This document shows, piece by piece, positions 1 to 11,347 of a stretch of 64,000 bases of DNA. The DNA is from Bacillus manliponensis (GTDB lineage Bacteria > Bacillota > Bacilli > Bacillales > Bacillaceae_G). The notes beneath the pieces were generated by a model. The model was not told the DNA's origin, did no database searches, and saw only the letters and a list, made by a program, of their open reading frames with translations. The DNA is taken from assembly GCF_000712595.1 (NCBI RefSeq), contig NZ_JOTN01000003.1, positions 62,001 through 126,000 on the forward strand, in the 5' to 3' direction. The number at the start of each line of letters is the position of its first letter. The first letter of the stretch is position 1. The position numbers were made by a program, and so were the translations under genes.

Positions 1-1
1 T

Positions 2-388
<387 letters not shown>

Positions 389-390
389 TT

Positions 391-1914
391 ATGAAAGATA
401 TTTTGTTCATGGATACGACGCTTCGTGACGGCGAACAGTCACCAGGAGTGAACTTAAATGAACAAGAAAAACTCCAAATTGCAAGGCAGTTAGAAAAGAT
501 TGGTATGAATGTCATGGAAGCAGGCTTTGCTGCTGCTTCCGAAGGTGACTTTCGTGCTGTTCAGCGCATTGCATGTGAAATAAAAAATGTATCGGTAATG
601 AGTTTGGCGAGGGCGAAAGAAAGTGATATTTATACAGCATATGAGGCATTAAGAGGAGCGATGTTTCCACGTATTCATATTTTTTTAGCAACAAGTGATA
701 TTCATATGAAATACAAGCTTCGTATGTCAAAAGAAGAGGTGTTAGATCAAATTTATCAGTCTGTAAAACTAGGAAAATCATTATTTCCAGTTGTGCAGTT
801 TTCAGCAGAAGATGCGACGAGAACGACACCTTCATTTTTAGCTGAAGCGGCTGAAATAGCAATCCGTGCAGGGGCGAGTGTAATTAATATCCCAGATACA
901 GTTGGATATACAAACCCAGAGGAATACTATTCTTTATTTCAATATTTAAAAGAGCATGTGCCATCTTATGATCAAGCGATCTTCTCTTGTCATTGTCATG
1001 ATGATCTTGGTATGGCAGTAGCTAACTCATTAGCAGCAATTGAAGGAGGAGCTCGCCAAGTTGAGGGAACGATAAATGGAATTGGAGAGCGCGCTGGAAA
1101 TGCTGCGCTTGAAGAAGTTGCTGTAGCTCTTCATATTCGTAAAGACTATTACGAAGCAAGCTCATCGTTAACGTTAAAGGAAATTAAAGCGACAAGTACA
1201 CTTGTAAGCCATTTAACAGGGATGGTAATTCCGAAGAATAAGGCGATTGTTGGCGCTAATGCATTTGCACACGAATCAGGTATCCATCAAGATGGTGTAT
1301 TAAAAGAAGTGACAACATATGAAATTATTTCACCATCTTTAGTTGGTGAAGTAGAAAATAAATTTGTTCTTGGAAAACACTCTGGACGTCATGCTTTTAC
1401 GGAAAAAATGAAAGAGCTTGGCTATGAATTTACAGAAGAAGAACGAGACATAGCTTTCCGTACATTTAAAAGCCTAGCAGATCGAAAGAAAGAGATTACA
1501 GAGGAAGATTTAAGAGCACTTGTGTTAGGAGAAACTGTATTTACAAAGCAGCAATATAACGTTAAACATTTGCAAGTGCATTTCGTATCAAGTAGTATCC
1601 AGAGCGCAACTGTTTGTTTAGAAGATGTTGAAGGAAATGAATTAGAAGATGCTGCAACTGGTGCTGGAAGTATTGAGGCAATCTATAATGCGATTCAAAG
1701 AATCCTTCATTTACAATGTGAACTATCGGATTATCGTATTCAATCTATCACGCAAGGGCAAGATGCACTCGCTCATGTTCATGTTGAGCTAAAAGATGGA
1801 AATCAGCGCGTGTCTGGTTTTGGTGTAGCTCAAGATGTATTAGAAGCTTCAGCGCGTGCCTACGTATATGCAGCAGGGAAATTAAAAGTATTGCAGAAGG
1901 TGACTAAATTGTAA
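391..1914 (+). CDS. leuA: 2-isopropylmalate synthase
   Basis: This 507-residue protein condenses acetyl-CoA with 2-ketoisovalerate, the first committed step of leucine synthesis. The N-terminal HMGL-type TIM barrel starts with [13 protein letters not shown] (residues 8-20) and carries the metal-binding HCHDDLGMA motif near residue 200 and [13 protein letters not shown] just after it. The last ~120 residues form the LeuA dimerisation and allosteric domain, where leucine feedback normally acts. Length is normal for the bacterial enzyme. The start follows the ilvC stop by two bases, with a GGAGG-type ribosome binding site inside the ilvC end. leuB follows 15 bases downstream. Confidence 0.98.
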   Translation: MKDILFMDTTLRDGEQSPGVNLNEQEKLQIARQLEKIGMNVMEAGFAAASEGDFRAVQRIACEIKNVSVMSLARAKESDIYTAYEALRGAMFPRIHIFLATSDIHMKYKLRMSKEEVLDQIYQSVKLGKSLFPVVQFSAEDATRTTPSFLAEAAEIAIRAGASVINIPDTVGYTNPEEYYSLFQYLKEHVPSYDQAIFSCHCHDDLGMAVANSLAAIEGGARQVEGTINGIGERAGNAALEEVAVALHIRKDYYEASSSLTLKEIKATSTLVSHLTGMVIPKNKAIVGANAFAHESGIHQDGVLKEVTTYEIISPSLVGEVENKFVLGKHSGRHAFTEKMKELGYEFTEEERDIAFRTFKSLADRKKEITEEDLRALVLGETVFTKQQYNVKHLQVHFVSSSIQSATVCLEDVEGNELEDAATGAGSIEAIYNAIQRILHLQCELSDYRIQSITQGQDALAHVHVELKDGNQRVSGFGVAQDVLEASARAYVYAAGKLKVLQKVTKL

Positions 1915-1929
1915 AGGGGTGCTTCTTAT

Positions 1930-2997
1930 ATGGAAAAGCGAATTGTTTGTTTAGCAGGTGATGGAGTAGGCCCAGAAATTATGGAAAGTGCAAAGCGAGT
2001 ATTAGAAATGGTAGAAAGACTATATGGTCATCGTTTTTATGTGCAAGATGAACGATTTGGAGGAGCGGCAATTGATAGTTGTGGCCAACCGCTACCATCC
2101 CGAACGTTAACTGCCTGTTTAGCTAGTGATGCAGTGTTGCTAGGAGCAGTAGGAGGACCACGTTGGGATAATACGAAAGAGCGACCTGAAAAAGGGTTAC
2201 TTACTCTTCGAAAAGGATTAGGTGTATTTGCCAATGTCCGGCCTGTAACGGTAGAAGCAGCAACAGCACATTTATCACCATTAAAAACAGTTGAGGAAAT
2301 TGACTTTGTAGTTGTACGGGAGTTAACAGGTGGCATTTATTTTTCATTCCCAAAAGAGAGAACCGAAGTAGTTGCAACAGATACACTTACGTATCATAGA
2401 CGTGAAATTGAAAGAATTGTTTCATACGCATTTCAATTAGCGAAAAAGCGTCGTAAAAAAGTTACTTCTATTGATAAGGCAAATGTTTTAGAGTCTAGTA
2501 AACTATGGCGACAAATTACAGAAGAGGTAGCGTCTCGTTATCCAGAAGTAGAACTGGAGCATTTATTAGTAGATGCAGCTGCAATGGAACTTATTCGAAA
2601 TCCAAATAGGTTTGATGTGATTGTAACGGAAAATTTATTTGGTGATATTTTAAGTGATGAAGCGTCTGTATTAGCGGGATCACTTGGTATGCTTCCTTCA
2701 GCAAGTCATTCAGAATTTGGCCCTTCTTTATATGAACCAATCCATGGATCAGCACCGGATATTGCTGGGAAAAATAAAGTAAATCCAATTGCGATGATGC
2801 GTTCAGTTGCAATGATGCTTGGACAGTCGTTTGAGTTAAAGCAAGAAGGAGAAGCAATTGAAGAAGCAATCTCTGCTGTCATCCGTTCTGGAAAAAGTAC
2901 AGCAGATTTAGGTGGAAATGAGACAACAACGTCATTTACGAATCTTGTTTTACAAACGATGGAAGCGCAGGCACTAGTAGGGAGAGGGCAATCATGA
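1930..2997 (+). CDS. leuB: 3-isopropylmalate dehydrogenase
   Basis: This 355-residue cytosolic NAD-dependent dehydrogenase oxidises and decarboxylates 3-isopropylmalate, the third leucine step. Visible hallmarks are [10 protein letters not shown] at the N terminus, the RELTGGIYF substrate loop near residue 140, the metal-binding region [18 protein letters not shown] near residue 240 and the NAD-binding GSAPDIAGK stretch. The ATG is preceded by AAAGGGG at a suitable distance. Its 3' end overlaps the leuC start by four bases (ATGA), indicating translational coupling. Nothing is unusual apart from the group-typical FSFPKER variant after the ELTGG loop. Confidence 0.97.
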   Translation: MEKRIVCLAGDGVGPEIMESAKRVLEMVERLYGHRFYVQDERFGGAAIDSCGQPLPSRTLTACLASDAVLLGAVGGPRWDNTKERPEKGLLTLRKGLGVFANVRPVTVEAATAHLSPLKTVEEIDFVVVRELTGGIYFSFPKERTEVVATDTLTYHRREIERIVSYAFQLAKKRRKKVTSIDKANVLESSKLWRQITEEVASRYPEVELEHLLVDAAAMELIRNPNRFDVIVTENLFGDILSDEASVLAGSLGMLPSASHSEFGPSLYEPIHGSAPDIAGKNKVNPIAMMRSVAMMLGQSFELKQEGEAIEEAISAVIRSGKSTADLGGNETTTSFTNLVLQTMEAQALVGRGQS

Positions 2998-4388
2998 AGA
3001 AAACACTATTAGATAAGTTGTGGGAACGGCATGTTGTAGCGAGTAATGAAAATGGCCTCGATCTATTATATATTGATTTACATCTTGTGCATGAAGTAAC
3101 ATCACCGCAAGCCTTTGAAGGCTTGCGGTTTGCAAATCGGAAAGTGAGAAGGCCAGATTTAACATTTGCAACGATGGATCATAACGTGCCTACAAAAGAT
3201 GTGTGGAATATTACAGATGAAATTGCTAAAAAGCAAATTGATACGCTTCGTAAAAATTGTCATGAGTTTAGGGTGCCATTAGCAGATCTTGGCGATGAGG
3301 ATCAAGGTATTGTACATGTAATTGGTCCAGAACTTGGACTTACGCAACCAGGAAAAACAATTGTTTGTGGTGATAGCCATACCGCAACGCACGGAGCCTT
3401 TGGCGCATTAGCGTTTGGAATTGGTACGAGTGAAGTTGAGCACGTGTTAGCTACGCAAACATTATGGCAAAGAAAACCAAAAGCAATGGGGATTGAATTA
3501 AAAGGTCAACTTCCAAAAGGTGTATATGCAAAAGATATTATTTTACATATACTAGCAAAATATGGCATCGCTGTTGGAACAGGATATGTAATGGAATTTT
3601 ATGGCGAAGCGGTGCAAAAGATGACGATGGAAGAAAGAATGACGCTCTGTAATATGGCAATTGAGGGCGGAGCAAAAGCTGGAATGATCGCTCCTGATGA
3701 AACAACGTTTTCTTATGTAAAAGGAAAACGGTATGCACCTGAGAAGTTTGAGGAAGCGATGAAAGTGTGGAGTGAATTATATACAGATGAAGGAGCGTTA
3801 TACGATCAGAGCATTACAGTTTATGTAAATGAATTAGTTCCATATGTAACATGGGGAACGAATCCTAGTATGGGAGTGCGTATTGATGAGAAACTCCCTC
3901 TTGTACATGATATAAATGATGAAAGAGCGTACGCATATATGAATCTTCAACCTGGAAAAAGTGTAGGAGATATTCCAATTCGTCATGTATTCATTGGCTC
4001 TTGTACAAATTCGAGACTATCAGATTTAGAAATTGCGGCGGCAATTGTAAAAGGAAAACGAGTGAAGGAAGGTGTTCGAGCACTTGTTGTACCTGGGTCA
4101 AAAAGGGTAAGAGATGCTGCTGTAAAGAGAGGCCTACATCATATTTTTGAGGAAGCTGGATTTGAATGGCGAGAACCGGGTTGTTCGATGTGTCTTGGGA
4201 TGAATCCAGATCAAGTACCGGATGGTGAACATTGTGCGTCGACTTCTAATCGAAACTTTGAAGGACGACAAGGAAAAGGAGCAAGAACGCATCTCGTTAG
4301 CCCTGCAATGGCAGCAGCAGCTGCGCTTTACGGTCATTTTGTCGATGTCAGAAAGGAGAATTACGATGGAGCCGTTTCGTATTCATAA
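2994..4388 (+). CDS. leuC: 3-isopropylmalate dehydratase large subunit
   Basis: This 464-residue aconitase-family subunit works with LeuD to isomerise 2-isopropylmalate to 3-isopropylmalate. It contains the 4Fe-4S ligands: one Cys in [10 protein letters not shown] (about residue 345) and a pair in [10 protein letters not shown] (about residue 405). The substrate-binding [13 protein letters not shown] motif lies near residue 125. Length equals that of other bacterial LeuC proteins. It overlaps leuB by four bases and its 3' end overlaps the leuD start by 23 bases, so all four leu genes are translationally linked. Confidence 0.98.
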   Translation: MKKTLLDKLWERHVVASNENGLDLLYIDLHLVHEVTSPQAFEGLRFANRKVRRPDLTFATMDHNVPTKDVWNITDEIAKKQIDTLRKNCHEFRVPLADLGDEDQGIVHVIGPELGLTQPGKTIVCGDSHTATHGAFGALAFGIGTSEVEHVLATQTLWQRKPKAMGIELKGQLPKGVYAKDIILHILAKYGIAVGTGYVMEFYGEAVQKMTMEERMTLCNMAIEGGAKAGMIAPDETTFSYVKGKRYAPEKFEEAMKVWSELYTDEGALYDQSITVYVNELVPYVTWGTNPSMGVRIDEKLPLVHDINDERAYAYMNLQPGKSVGDIPIRHVFIGSCTNSRLSDLEIAAAIVKGKRVKEGVRALVVPGSKRVRDAAVKRGLHHIFEEAGFEWREPGCSMCLGMNPDQVPDGEHCASTSNRNFEGRQGKGARTHLVSPAMAAAAALYGHFVDVRKENYDGAVSYS

Positions 4389-4944
4389 AGGAACAGTTGC
4401 TGTACTATTAAATGATAATATTGATACCGATCAAATTATCCCGAAGCAATATTTAAAACGAATTGAGCGAACAGGATTTGGTGAGTTTTTATTTGATGAA
4501 TGGCGTTATTTAGAAAATCGTGAGGATAACCCTAACTTCCCACTTAATGACCCTAAACGAAAAGGTGCGAGCATTTTAATTACAGGTGATAACTTTGGGT
4601 GTGGATCTTCACGTGAACACGCTCCGTGGGCGTTAGCAGATTACGGGTTTAAAGTAATTATTGCGGGTAGCTTTGCGGATATTTTTTATATGAATTGTAC
4701 AAAAAACGGAATTCTTCCTATTACATTAGAAAAAGAAATTCGTAACAAACTTGCAAACTTAGGGCCAGAATCGATAATGGAAATTGATTTAGAGCAAGAG
4801 ATAATAAAAACAGCAGAGGAGAGTTTTTCCTTTTCGATTGAAAAGATGTGGAAAGAAAAGCTCCTAAGCGGTCTAGACGATATTGGAATTACACTTCAAT
4901 ATGAAAAAGAAATCGAAGCATACGAAACGGGTTTGAAGTTTTAA
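4366..4944 (+). CDS. leuD: 3-isopropylmalate dehydratase small subunit
   Basis: This is the 192-residue swivelling-domain subunit that pairs with LeuC. It has [13 protein letters not shown] near residue 20 and [17 protein letters not shown] near residue 70, both diagnostic of the small subunit. A longer in-frame reading back to 4222 exists inside leuC, but the ATG at 4366 is preceded by AAAGGAG at seven bases and gives the family-standard N terminus, so it is chosen. leuD ends the leu part of the cluster. No convincing intrinsic terminator separates it from the his leader, so some read-through into the histidine genes is likely. Confidence 0.97.
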   Translation: MEPFRIHKGTVAVLLNDNIDTDQIIPKQYLKRIERTGFGEFLFDEWRYLENREDNPNFPLNDPKRKGASILITGDNFGCGSSREHAPWALADYGFKVIIAGSFADIFYMNCTKNGILPITLEKEIRNKLANLGPESIMEIDLEQEIIKTAEESFSFSIEKMWKEKLLSGLDDIGITLQYEKEIEAYETGLKF

Positions 4945-4949
4945 TTTTC

Positions 4950-4978
4950 TTTATTTTTAGATAAAATTAGTTTATACT
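4950..4978 (+). promoter_or_regulatory. Possible promoter of the his operon
   Basis: A good -10 (TATACT, 4973-4978) lies just downstream of leuD with a poor -35 (TTTATT, 4950-4955) at 17 bases. Transcription would start near 4985, 27 bases before the leader peptide start. The weak -35 leaves open that the his genes are partly transcribed from the ilv-leu promoter. Confidence 0.35.
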
Positions 4979-5011
4979 ATGAAAAAACAGTGGGGAAAGG
5001 GAGTTATTCAA

Positions 5012-5056
5012 TTGTGTACATTCCAAATTTCTGAAAAAAAACATCATCATACGTAA
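5012..5056 (+). CDS. Histidine leader peptide (14 codons, three consecutive His)
   Basis: A short frame starts at TTG 5012, eight bases after a strong AAAGGGAG ribosome binding site (4996-5003), and encodes MCTFQISEKKHHHT followed by TAA. Three adjacent His codons (5042-5050) sit just before a set of competing stem-loops and the hisZ gene, the arrangement of a classical amino-acid leader peptide. An in-frame ATG at 4979 exists but directly abuts the putative -10 box and lacks a ribosome binding site. It is too short for normal gene calling. The peptide itself probably has no function beyond stalling the ribosome. Confidence 0.7.
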   Translation: MCTFQISEKKHHHT

Positions 5057-5165
5057 ACCCTTGAACCTAACGTGAAGACACGTGTAGGTACAAGGGATTT
5101 TTCCGTTGCGCCTACATTCTCTCAAGAGTTATGTAGGTATTCTTATCTACATAGCTCTTTTTTTG
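5042..5165 (+). promoter_or_regulatory. His operon transcription attenuator (leader stem-loops and terminator)
   Basis: Downstream of the His codons are five segments able to pair in alternative ways. Arm 1 (CCCTTGAACCT, 5058-5068) pairs with arm 2 (AGGTACAAGGG, 5086-5096). Arm 2 also holds TGTAGG (5083-5088), which can pair with CCTACA (5111-5116). CCTACAT (5111-5117) can instead pair with ATGTAGG (5131-5137). That strand is also part of the terminator GAGTTATGTAG (5126-5136) with CTACATAGCTC (5147-5157) and its T-run. There is no T-box sequence and no known riboswitch fold. A ribosome stalled at His codons leaves arm 1 free; one at the stop codon would cover it. The first hairpin is itself followed by five Ts, which complicates the model. 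Confidence 0.65.
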
Positions 5166-5200
5166 TTGCACGAATAACATGTGTAAAGGGGGAGGAAAAT

Positions 5201-6457
5201 GTGACGAAATGGAAGGGAGCAAATCCAAATGGTACACGTGATTTTTTATTTGATGAATGCACGGCATTAGAGACTGTAGAACAAACGTTGCGTGCTACTT
5301 TTATTGAGAGGGGATATGAGGAAGTACGAACACCTCTTATTGAATTTTATGATGTGTTTTGTTTTCGAAATCGTCCAATTGACGAAGAGAGAATGTATAA
5401 ATTTTTTGATCATAAAGGACGGATTCTTGTGTTACGGCCAGATATGACGATTCCGCTAGCTCGTGTTATTGGAACGAGGGGGATGAAAGGGCCTTTGAAA
5501 CTGACATATGCAGGGAATGTTTTTCGAGCGAATGAATCATTGTCCGGAAAATATGATGAAGTAGCGCAAGTCGGTATTGAAATTATAGGGGTTTCGAATA
5601 TACGCGCAGAAGTCGAGTGTATTGTAAGTAGCATTCAGGCTATTCGAGCAGCTGGTATAGGGGACTTTAAAATTGAGCTTGGTCAAGTAGAGCTGTATAA
5701 AGCGATTGTGAGCAAATTGTCATTAAAAGAAGTAGATGAGGAACAATTACGTAAATGTATTGAAAGTAAAAATTATGCAGCTCTCTCACAGTTTATAAAG
5801 GAGAAGCAATTAAATATAGAAGAAAGTACGGTACAGTTACTTCATAAGTTGCCACGATTATTTGGTGGGTTAGAAGTAATTGAAGAAGCGGAGCAATTAG
5901 CATCTCATCAAGATATAAAAGATGCGATTACGAAGTTAAAAGTAATCTATGAAACAATTGAAAGGCTTGGATATGCTTCTTACATTTCGATAGATTTAGG
6001 GATGATTCAATACCTCCACTACTATACTGGTGTTATTTTTCGTGGTTACATATGTGACATTGGAGAAGAGATTGTAAGTGGTGGACGTTACGATGAATTA
6101 ATTGGAAATTTTGGGGAGCCAATTCCAGCTGTTGGATTGGCGATACAAATAGATCAACTTGTAAGGGTGGTAAAGGCAAAACGTTTTTCAAGAAAGCAAA
6201 TTGATACGCTTATTCATTACTCTTTGCAACATGCTCAGCATGCAGAACAGTTACGTCTACTTTTGGAACAAGAAGAGAAAATCGTCCAGTTGTCAATGTT
6301 TGATGAATTAGAGGAAACGCTTCGATTTGCAAGAGACACCAAGGTGAAGAAAGTTGTTGATATATCAAAAGACATCTTTGTAGAGTACAAATGGGAACAG
6401 GATTGGATGATACAAAGAAAAGGAGAATCTCCATGTACAATATCCAAATTGCGTTAA
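5201..6457 (+). CDS. hisZ: ATP phosphoribosyltransferase regulatory subunit
   Basis: HisZ (418 residues) is a catalytically inactive class II histidyl-tRNA synthetase paralogue that forms a hetero-octamer with short-form HisG and transmits histidine feedback. The synthetase-like core is visible in [10 protein letters not shown] near residue 10, the [10 protein letters not shown] motif 2 region near residue 80 and the [10 protein letters not shown] and [13 protein letters not shown] motif 3 region. The anticodon-binding domain of true HisRS is missing. The frame is open upstream to 5072, across the attenuator, but the GTG at 5201 is preceded by AAGGGGGAGG at five bases and is the real start. 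It overlaps hisG by 25 bases. Confidence 0.93.
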   Translation: MTKWKGANPNGTRDFLFDECTALETVEQTLRATFIERGYEEVRTPLIEFYDVFCFRNRPIDEERMYKFFDHKGRILVLRPDMTIPLARVIGTRGMKGPLKLTYAGNVFRANESLSGKYDEVAQVGIEIIGVSNIRAEVECIVSSIQAIRAAGIGDFKIELGQVELYKAIVSKLSLKEVDEEQLRKCIESKNYAALSQFIKEKQLNIEESTVQLLHKLPRLFGGLEVIEEAEQLASHQDIKDAITKLKVIYETIERLGYASYISIDLGMIQYLHYYTGVIFRGYICDIGEEIVSGGRYDELIGNFGEPIPAVGLAIQIDQLVRVVKAKRFSRKQIDTLIHYSLQHAQHAEQLRLLLEQEEKIVQLSMFDELEETLRFARDTKVKKVVDISKDIFVEYKWEQDWMIQRKGESPCTISKLR

Positions 6458-7068
6458 CAAAAGGAAGATTAGAGAAACATTGCATTTCTTTATTTGAGCA
6501 GATTGGTGTTGATTGTTCCGAGTTAAAGGATAAAGGAAGAAAACTAGTGTTCCAAAGCAGAGCGGCAAATATATCGTTCATTCTTGTAAAAGCTGTTGAT
6601 GTTGTAACTTATGTGGAACATGGAGTGGCTGACATTGGAATTGTTGGAAAAGATATTTTGTTAGAGTGTGAGAAAGATGTATATGAAATGCTAGATTTAG
6701 AAGTAGGAAAGTGCCGGTTTTGTGTCGCCTCATTGCCGTCATATACTCCGGACAGTTATAAGAAAAAAAGAATTGCGACGAAATATCCGAACATTACTTC
6801 TACGTACTTTCGTAATAAAGGTGAAGATGTAGAGATTATTAAAATCGAAGGTTCTGTCGAAATTGCCCCGATACTTGGATTAGCAGATGCTGTTGTTGAT
6901 ATTGTAGAAACGGGAAATACGTTACGGGAAAATGGGCTAGTAGTTTTTGAAGAGATGCATCTTATATCAGCAAGAATGATTGTGAACAAAGCGGCTTTAA
7001 AAACAAAAAAAGACGAAATATTCAGCATTATAAACAAGCTAGAACAATTAGCTGCTCATAGTAAATAA
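6433..7068 (+). CDS. hisG: ATP phosphoribosyltransferase catalytic subunit (short form)
   Basis: HisG (211 residues) joins ATP and PRPP in the first step of histidine synthesis. It is the short form, lacking the C-terminal ACT-like regulatory domain, which fits the presence of hisZ next door. Features are the N-terminal [10 protein letters not shown] motif, two periplasmic-binding-like lobes and the PRPP loop around [16 protein letters not shown] (near residue 155). The ATG at 6433 is preceded by AAAGGAG. It lies inside the hisZ end, so translation is probably coupled. Confidence 0.96.
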   Translation: MYNIQIALTKGRLEKHCISLFEQIGVDCSELKDKGRKLVFQSRAANISFILVKAVDVVTYVEHGVADIGIVGKDILLECEKDVYEMLDLEVGKCRFCVASLPSYTPDSYKKKRIATKYPNITSTYFRNKGEDVEIIKIEGSVEIAPILGLADAVVDIVETGNTLRENGLVVFEEMHLISARMIVNKAALKTKKDEIFSIINKLEQLAAHSK

Positions 7069-7085
7069 GGAAAGGGGGATATGGA

Positions 7086-8396
7086 ATGAAAGTAATTGAT
7101 ATGAAAGACGAAATTACGTTACAGAAAATGAAGCAATTACGAGAAGGGGCACAAGTAATTGAAGAGGTCGCACTGCTCAGCGTGAAAGAGATTATTAAAG
7201 ACGTGAAAGAGCATGGTGATAAAGCATTAATTACTTATACGAAAAAATTTGATGGTGTAGACATAAAAGAATTTCGTGTTCCAAAAAAAGAAATGAAAGA
7301 AGCAATCTTATATGTAGAAGACTCTTTTTTAGAAGCTCTTCAAGAAGCAAAGAAAAATATTATTTCCTATCATGAAAAACAAAAAAGACAATCATTTGTA
7401 GATTGTGAAACAGAGGGGATTATTCGTGGCCAACTTGTTCGGCCACTTGAAACTGTCGGTGTATATGTACCGGGCGGAACAGCGTCGTATCCTTCATCTG
7501 TACTTATGAACATATTACCTGCAAAGATTGCGGGTGTACAAAAAATCGTCATGGTGACACCACCAGGAAAGGATGGAATAGATCCGCATATTTTAGTTGC
7601 TGCTGAGATGGCAGGAGTTGATGAGATATATACAATTGGAGGCGCACAGGCGATTGCTGCACTTGCATATGGAACGAAATCGATTCCAAAGGTTGATAAA
7701 ATCGTTGGTCCCGGAAATATGTACGTTGCTCTTGCAAAGCGTGAGGTATTTGGAACGGTCCACATTGATATGATTGCGGGCCCGTCTGAAATTGTTGTAA
7801 TTGCGGATGAAACAGGAGAAGCCCCTTTCATTGCAGCGGATTTATTGTCACAAGCAGAACATGATGTAAATGCATCCGCTATGTGTATTACAACGAGCGC
7901 TGTACTTGCCGAGGAAATAAAGAATGAATTAGAAAAACAATTGATGTCTTTGCCAAGAAGCGAAATTGCTCGTCAATCAATTGAAAGAAATGGCGCTATT
8001 TTCGTCGTTCCATCTTTACAGTATGCATTTCAGTTATGTAATGAAATAGCACCAGAGCATTTAGAGTTACATATAGAAGAGCCGATGAGTGCATTATCAC
8101 ACATTCGTCATGCTGGTTCAATCTTTATTGGCCCATACGCTCCAGAACCGCTTGGAGATTATTTTGCTGGTCCCAATCATGTACTACCAACCAGTGGAAC
8201 AGCACGATTTTTCTCAGCATTATCTGTCGATGATTTTGTAAAGAAATCCAGTTTTGTTTCGTATACAAAACAAGCGCTGCAACGTGTAAATCATCATATT
8301 GTGACACTTGCTGAAAAAGAAGGACTACATGCGCATGCAAGAGCAATTCAAATTCGATTTGAGGAGGGAAAAGAATGCGAGTCGCAACACAAATAA
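7086..8396 (+). CDS. hisD: Histidinol dehydrogenase
   Basis: This 436-residue enzyme carries out the last two NAD-dependent oxidations from histidinol to histidine. Family signatures include [15 protein letters not shown] near residue 130, [16 protein letters not shown] near residue 205, [15 protein letters not shown] near residue 230, and DLLSQAEHD with its zinc ligands near residue 255. The start ATG follows GGAAAGGGGG. An earlier ATG at 7081 runs into a stop after one codon. The 3' end overlaps hisB by 22 bases. Confidence 0.97.
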   Translation: MKVIDMKDEITLQKMKQLREGAQVIEEVALLSVKEIIKDVKEHGDKALITYTKKFDGVDIKEFRVPKKEMKEAILYVEDSFLEALQEAKKNIISYHEKQKRQSFVDCETEGIIRGQLVRPLETVGVYVPGGTASYPSSVLMNILPAKIAGVQKIVMVTPPGKDGIDPHILVAAEMAGVDEIYTIGGAQAIAALAYGTKSIPKVDKIVGPGNMYVALAKREVFGTVHIDMIAGPSEIVVIADETGEAPFIAADLLSQAEHDVNASAMCITTSAVLAEEIKNELEKQLMSLPRSEIARQSIERNGAIFVVPSLQYAFQLCNEIAPEHLELHIEEPMSALSHIRHAGSIFIGPYAPEPLGDYFAGPNHVLPTSGTARFFSALSVDDFVKKSSFVSYTKQALQRVNHHIVTLAEKEGLHAHARAIQIRFEEGKECESQHK

Positions 8397-8959
8397 GAGA
8401 AACAACTGAAACGAAAATCACACTTTCTTTACGATTAGATGATAGTGACAATATATCTATTGAAACCAGTGTTGGATTTTTCGATCATATGCTAACGTTA
8501 TTTGCCAGACATGGACGATTTGGACTCCAGGTGAAGGCTGAGGGAGATGTGTATGTTGATGCGCACCATACAGTTGAAGATGTAGGAATTGTACTTGGAA
8601 ATTGTTTGAAAGAAGCGCTTGGGAATAAAGTTGGAATTAATCGATATGGATCATCTTATGTGCCGATGGATGAAGCGTTAGGTTTCGCAGCGGTTGACAT
8701 TAGCGGAAGGTCTTACCTTGTATTTCAAGGGGAATTGACAAATCCAAAGCTTGGGGATTTTGATACAGAACTAACGGAAGAGTTTTTTCGAGCAGTTGCA
8801 CACGCTGCGAATATTACATTGCATATGCGCGTTCTATATGGAAGTAATACGCATCATAAAGTGGAGGCGATGTTTAAGGCGTTTGGTCGTGCGCTTCGGG
8901 AAGCTGTTGATTATAACGAAAAGATTGTTGGCGTAAATTCTACGAAAGGAATGTTGTAG
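8375..8959 (+). CDS. hisB: Imidazoleglycerol-phosphate dehydratase
   Basis: This 194-residue Mn-dependent enzyme dehydrates imidazoleglycerol phosphate to imidazoleacetol phosphate. It has the two repeated metal motifs: [15 protein letters not shown] near residue 35 and [11 protein letters not shown] near residue 64, plus [26 protein letters not shown] truncated here to its key His residues near 140-160. It is the monofunctional form without the phosphatase domain of enteric HisB; the phosphatase step is supplied by hisJ at the operon end. It starts inside hisD and ends one base before hisH. Confidence 0.97.
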   Translation: MRVATQIRETTETKITLSLRLDDSDNISIETSVGFFDHMLTLFARHGRFGLQVKAEGDVYVDAHHTVEDVGIVLGNCLKEALGNKVGINRYGSSYVPMDEALGFAAVDISGRSYLVFQGELTNPKLGDFDTELTEEFFRAVAHAANITLHMRVLYGSNTHHKVEAMFKAFGRALREAVDYNEKIVGVNSTKGML

Positions 8960-8960
8960 C

Positions 8961-9590
8961 ATGATTGCAATTGTAGATTATGGCATGGGTAACATTCATA
9001 GTGTAGAACAAGCTTTAAAACGTATTGGGGCAGCGTATGCTGTAACGGATGATATAGAACACATATTACAAAGTGACGGTATTATTTTACCGGGAGTAGG
9101 CGCTTTTCCAAAGGCGATGGATATTCTTCAAAAAAAAGAGCTTGATTTTGTGCTAAAAGTTGCTGCTGCTGAAGGAAAGCCGCTGCTTGGGATTTGTTTA
9201 GGGATGCAGTTGTTGTTTGAAGAAAGTGAGGAAATTGAGCTTACTAGAGGGTTAGGTTTATTGCCAGGAGCAGTGAAGAAGTTAAATGTATCATATAAAA
9301 TACCGCACATGGGTTGGAATCAATTAAATAAAGTGAAAGAAATACCGTTATGGCGTGACATAGAAAACGATGCATTTATGTACTACGTTCATTCTTATTA
9401 CGTAGATTGTCCGAGTGATATTGTATGTGGTGTAAGTGATTACGGTGTTTTAGTTCCAGGGCTTGTATCAAAAGACAATATATATGGCGCACAGTTTCAC
9501 CCGGAAAAAAGTAGTGATGTTGGTATACAAATGTTGAAAAACTTTAAAGGAGTGGTAGAGGAATGGAAATTTTCCCAGCAATTGATTTAA
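8961..9590 (+). CDS. hisH: Imidazole glycerol phosphate synthase, glutamine amidotransferase subunit
   Basis: HisH (209 residues) is the class I glutaminase that feeds ammonia to HisF. The catalytic triad is visible as the Cys of [10 protein letters not shown] (about residue 78) and the His and Glu of QFHPEKSS (near residue 180). The oxyanion segment [12 protein letters not shown] lies near residue 48. The start follows the hisB stop directly. The 3' end overlaps hisA by 28 bases, which is longer than elsewhere in the operon but in a different frame and consistent with coupling. Confidence 0.97.
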   Translation: MIAIVDYGMGNIHSVEQALKRIGAAYAVTDDIEHILQSDGIILPGVGAFPKAMDILQKKELDFVLKVAAAEGKPLLGICLGMQLLFEESEEIELTRGLGLLPGAVKKLNVSYKIPHMGWNQLNKVKEIPLWRDIENDAFMYYVHSYYVDCPSDIVCGVSDYGVLVPGLVSKDNIYGAQFHPEKSSDVGIQMLKNFKGVVEEWKFSQQLI

Positions 9591-10282
9591 AAGAAGGACG
9601 CTGTGTGCGCTTATATCAAGGGCAATTTCAAAAGGAGACGGTAATGAATGAAGACCCAGTTGCTCAAAGCTTATTATTTGAACAGCTTGGTGCACGAATG
9701 CTTCATCTTGTGGATTTAGATGGGGCCGTTACCGGTTATTCTATCAATCTTTCAGTCATTGAAAATATATGTAAAGCAGTTCGTATTCCGGTGCAAGTAG
9801 GCGGGGGAGTACGTTCTTTAGAAACAATCGAAGCATTATTAGCAGTAGGAGTACAAAAAGTTATTTTAGGAACAGCTGCTTTATATGACCGTGCTTTTTT
9901 AGAAAATGCTGTTCATTTATATAAAGAAAATATTATTGTTGGTATTGATGCGAAGGAAGGGTATGTTGCAACGAGAGGTTGGTTAGATGTATCAAACGTT
10001 TCTTATATCGAACTAGCAAAGGAAATGGAGAATGTTGGTGTACAAACGATTATTTTTACGGATATTTCAAAGGATGGAACGCTAGAAGGACCAAATTTTG
10101 AGCAATTACAACAATTACAAGATGCGGTTTCAGTACGCATTATTGCTTCAGGTGGTGTATGTTCGCTTTCAGATGTAAAAAAGTTACATGATATGAACGT
10201 ATATGGCGTTATTATCGGAAAAGCACTGTATGAGAAAACGGTCGATTTAAAAGAAGCATTGCAGGTGACGAGCATATGTTAG
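9563..10282 (+). CDS. hisA: ProFAR isomerase (phosphoribosylformimino-AICAR-P isomerase)
   Basis: HisA (239 residues) is the TIM-barrel isomerase that performs the Amadori rearrangement of ProFAR. The two half-barrel phosphate motifs are present: [17 protein letters not shown] near residue 80 and [17 protein letters not shown] near residue 193. The catalytic Asp pair lies in [15 protein letters not shown] at the N terminus and [15 protein letters not shown] near residue 170. The ATG at 9563 follows AAAGGAG inside hisH. The 3' end overlaps hisF by seven bases. Confidence 0.97.
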   Translation: MEIFPAIDLKEGRCVRLYQGQFQKETVMNEDPVAQSLLFEQLGARMLHLVDLDGAVTGYSINLSVIENICKAVRIPVQVGGGVRSLETIEALLAVGVQKVILGTAALYDRAFLENAVHLYKENIIVGIDAKEGYVATRGWLDVSNVSYIELAKEMENVGVQTIIFTDISKDGTLEGPNFEQLQQLQDAVSVRIIASGGVCSLSDVKKLHDMNVYGVIIGKALYEKTVDLKEALQVTSIC

Positions 10283-11034
10283 CGAAGCGGATTATTCCTT
10301 GTTTAGATGTGAAAGATGGTCGTGTTGTAAAAGGAGTCCACTTCATAGGGCTAAAAGATGTAGGTGATCCAGTCGAAAGTGCAGCAAAATACAACGATGC
10401 TGGTGCAGATGAAATTGTATTTTTAGATATTACAGCAACGCATGATGGGCGGAAAACAATGCTGGATGTTGTAAAAAGAACAGCTTCACAAGTATTTATT
10501 CCGCTAACAGTAGGTGGTGGTATTTCTTCTACGGAAGATATGTATGCTCTCTTAAGAGCGGGTGCAGATAAAATTTCATTAAATTCGGCTGCGCTTCGCA
10601 ATCCAAATCTAATTCAAGAGGGAGCAGAGCAGTTTGGTTCCCAGTGCATTGTTGTAGCGATTGATGCAAAAAAAGTAGCAGAAAATAAGTGGCATGTTTA
10701 TATAAATGGTGGTCGAATTGATACGGAAGTGGATGCTGTAGAATGGGCGAAACGAGCTGAAAAATTAGGAGCAGGTGAAATTTTATTAACGAGTATGGAT
10801 GCGGATGGCACAAAAGATGGGTATGATGTAAAGCTAACGGAAACGATTGCGAGAGCTGTGTCTATTCCGGTTATTGCTTCAGGTGGATGCGGAAGTGGCG
10901 ATCATATTGTCGAAGTATTTCAAAAAACAAGTGTAAATGCCGCATTAGCAGCTTCTATTTTTCATTATGGTGAAACGACAGTGCAAGAAGTAAAGCAGAA
11001 ATTAAAAGAAGCAAGTATTGAGGTGAGACTATGA
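10276..11034 (+). CDS. hisF: Imidazole glycerol phosphate synthase, cyclase subunit
   Basis: HisF (252 residues) uses ammonia from HisH to produce imidazole glycerol phosphate and AICAR. It is a HisA-like half-barrel duplication with [15 protein letters not shown] at the N terminus holding the first catalytic Asp, the phosphate loop [14 protein letters not shown] near residue 78 and the second active-site Asp in [15 protein letters not shown] near residue 175. Length is standard. It overlaps hisA and hisI by a few bases on each side, typical of tightly coupled his genes. Confidence 0.98.
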   Translation: MLAKRIIPCLDVKDGRVVKGVHFIGLKDVGDPVESAAKYNDAGADEIVFLDITATHDGRKTMLDVVKRTASQVFIPLTVGGGISSTEDMYALLRAGADKISLNSAALRNPNLIQEGAEQFGSQCIVVAIDAKKVAENKWHVYINGGRIDTEVDAVEWAKRAEKLGAGEILLTSMDADGTKDGYDVKLTETIARAVSIPVIASGGCGSGDHIVEVFQKTSVNAALAASIFHYGETTVQEVKQKLKEASIEVRL

Positions 11035-11336
11035 AACCTAATTTTTCAAAAGGGTTGTTACCAGCTGTTGTCATGGAAGAAAAAATGAAGGAAGTATTAA
11101 TGTTAGCTTATATGAATGAAGAAGCGTACGAAAAGACGATTGAAACAAAGCAAACGTGGTTTTATTCTCGCTCCCGGAAGAAGTTATGGAATAAAGGAGA
11201 AACATCAGGTCATACACAGTATGTGCAGTCTATGTACTTAGATTGTGATCAAGACGCTATTTTAATATTTGTAAAGCAAGTTGGTCCTGCTTGTCATACA
11301 GGAGAAGTATCGTGTTTTCATCATAAAATTATATAG
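11031..11336 (+). CDS. hisI: Phosphoribosyl-AMP cyclohydrolase
   Basis: This 101-residue zinc enzyme opens the purine ring of phosphoribosyl-AMP. Characteristic motifs are [18 protein letters not shown] near residue 25, the [18 protein letters not shown] stretch near residue 45 and the metal-binding Cys/His residues in [10 protein letters not shown] and [12 protein letters not shown]. It is separate from hisE, unlike the fused HisIE of Bacillus subtilis. ATGA overlap with hisF. Confidence 0.96.
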   Translation: MKPNFSKGLLPAVVMEEKMKEVLMLAYMNEEAYEKTIETKQTWFYSRSRKKLWNKGETSGHTQYVQSMYLDCDQDAILIFVKQVGPACHTGEVSCFHHKII

Positions 11337-11347
11337 GGGGAATGAAC

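Noticed and set aside
512-862. Long antisense frames inside leuA and many other genes (for example 28199-28846 and 38079-38669)
   Set aside because: Composition is skewed as expected for the reverse strand of real genes (runs of Leu, Ser or Ile), without ribosome binding sites. The sense frames are clear family members.
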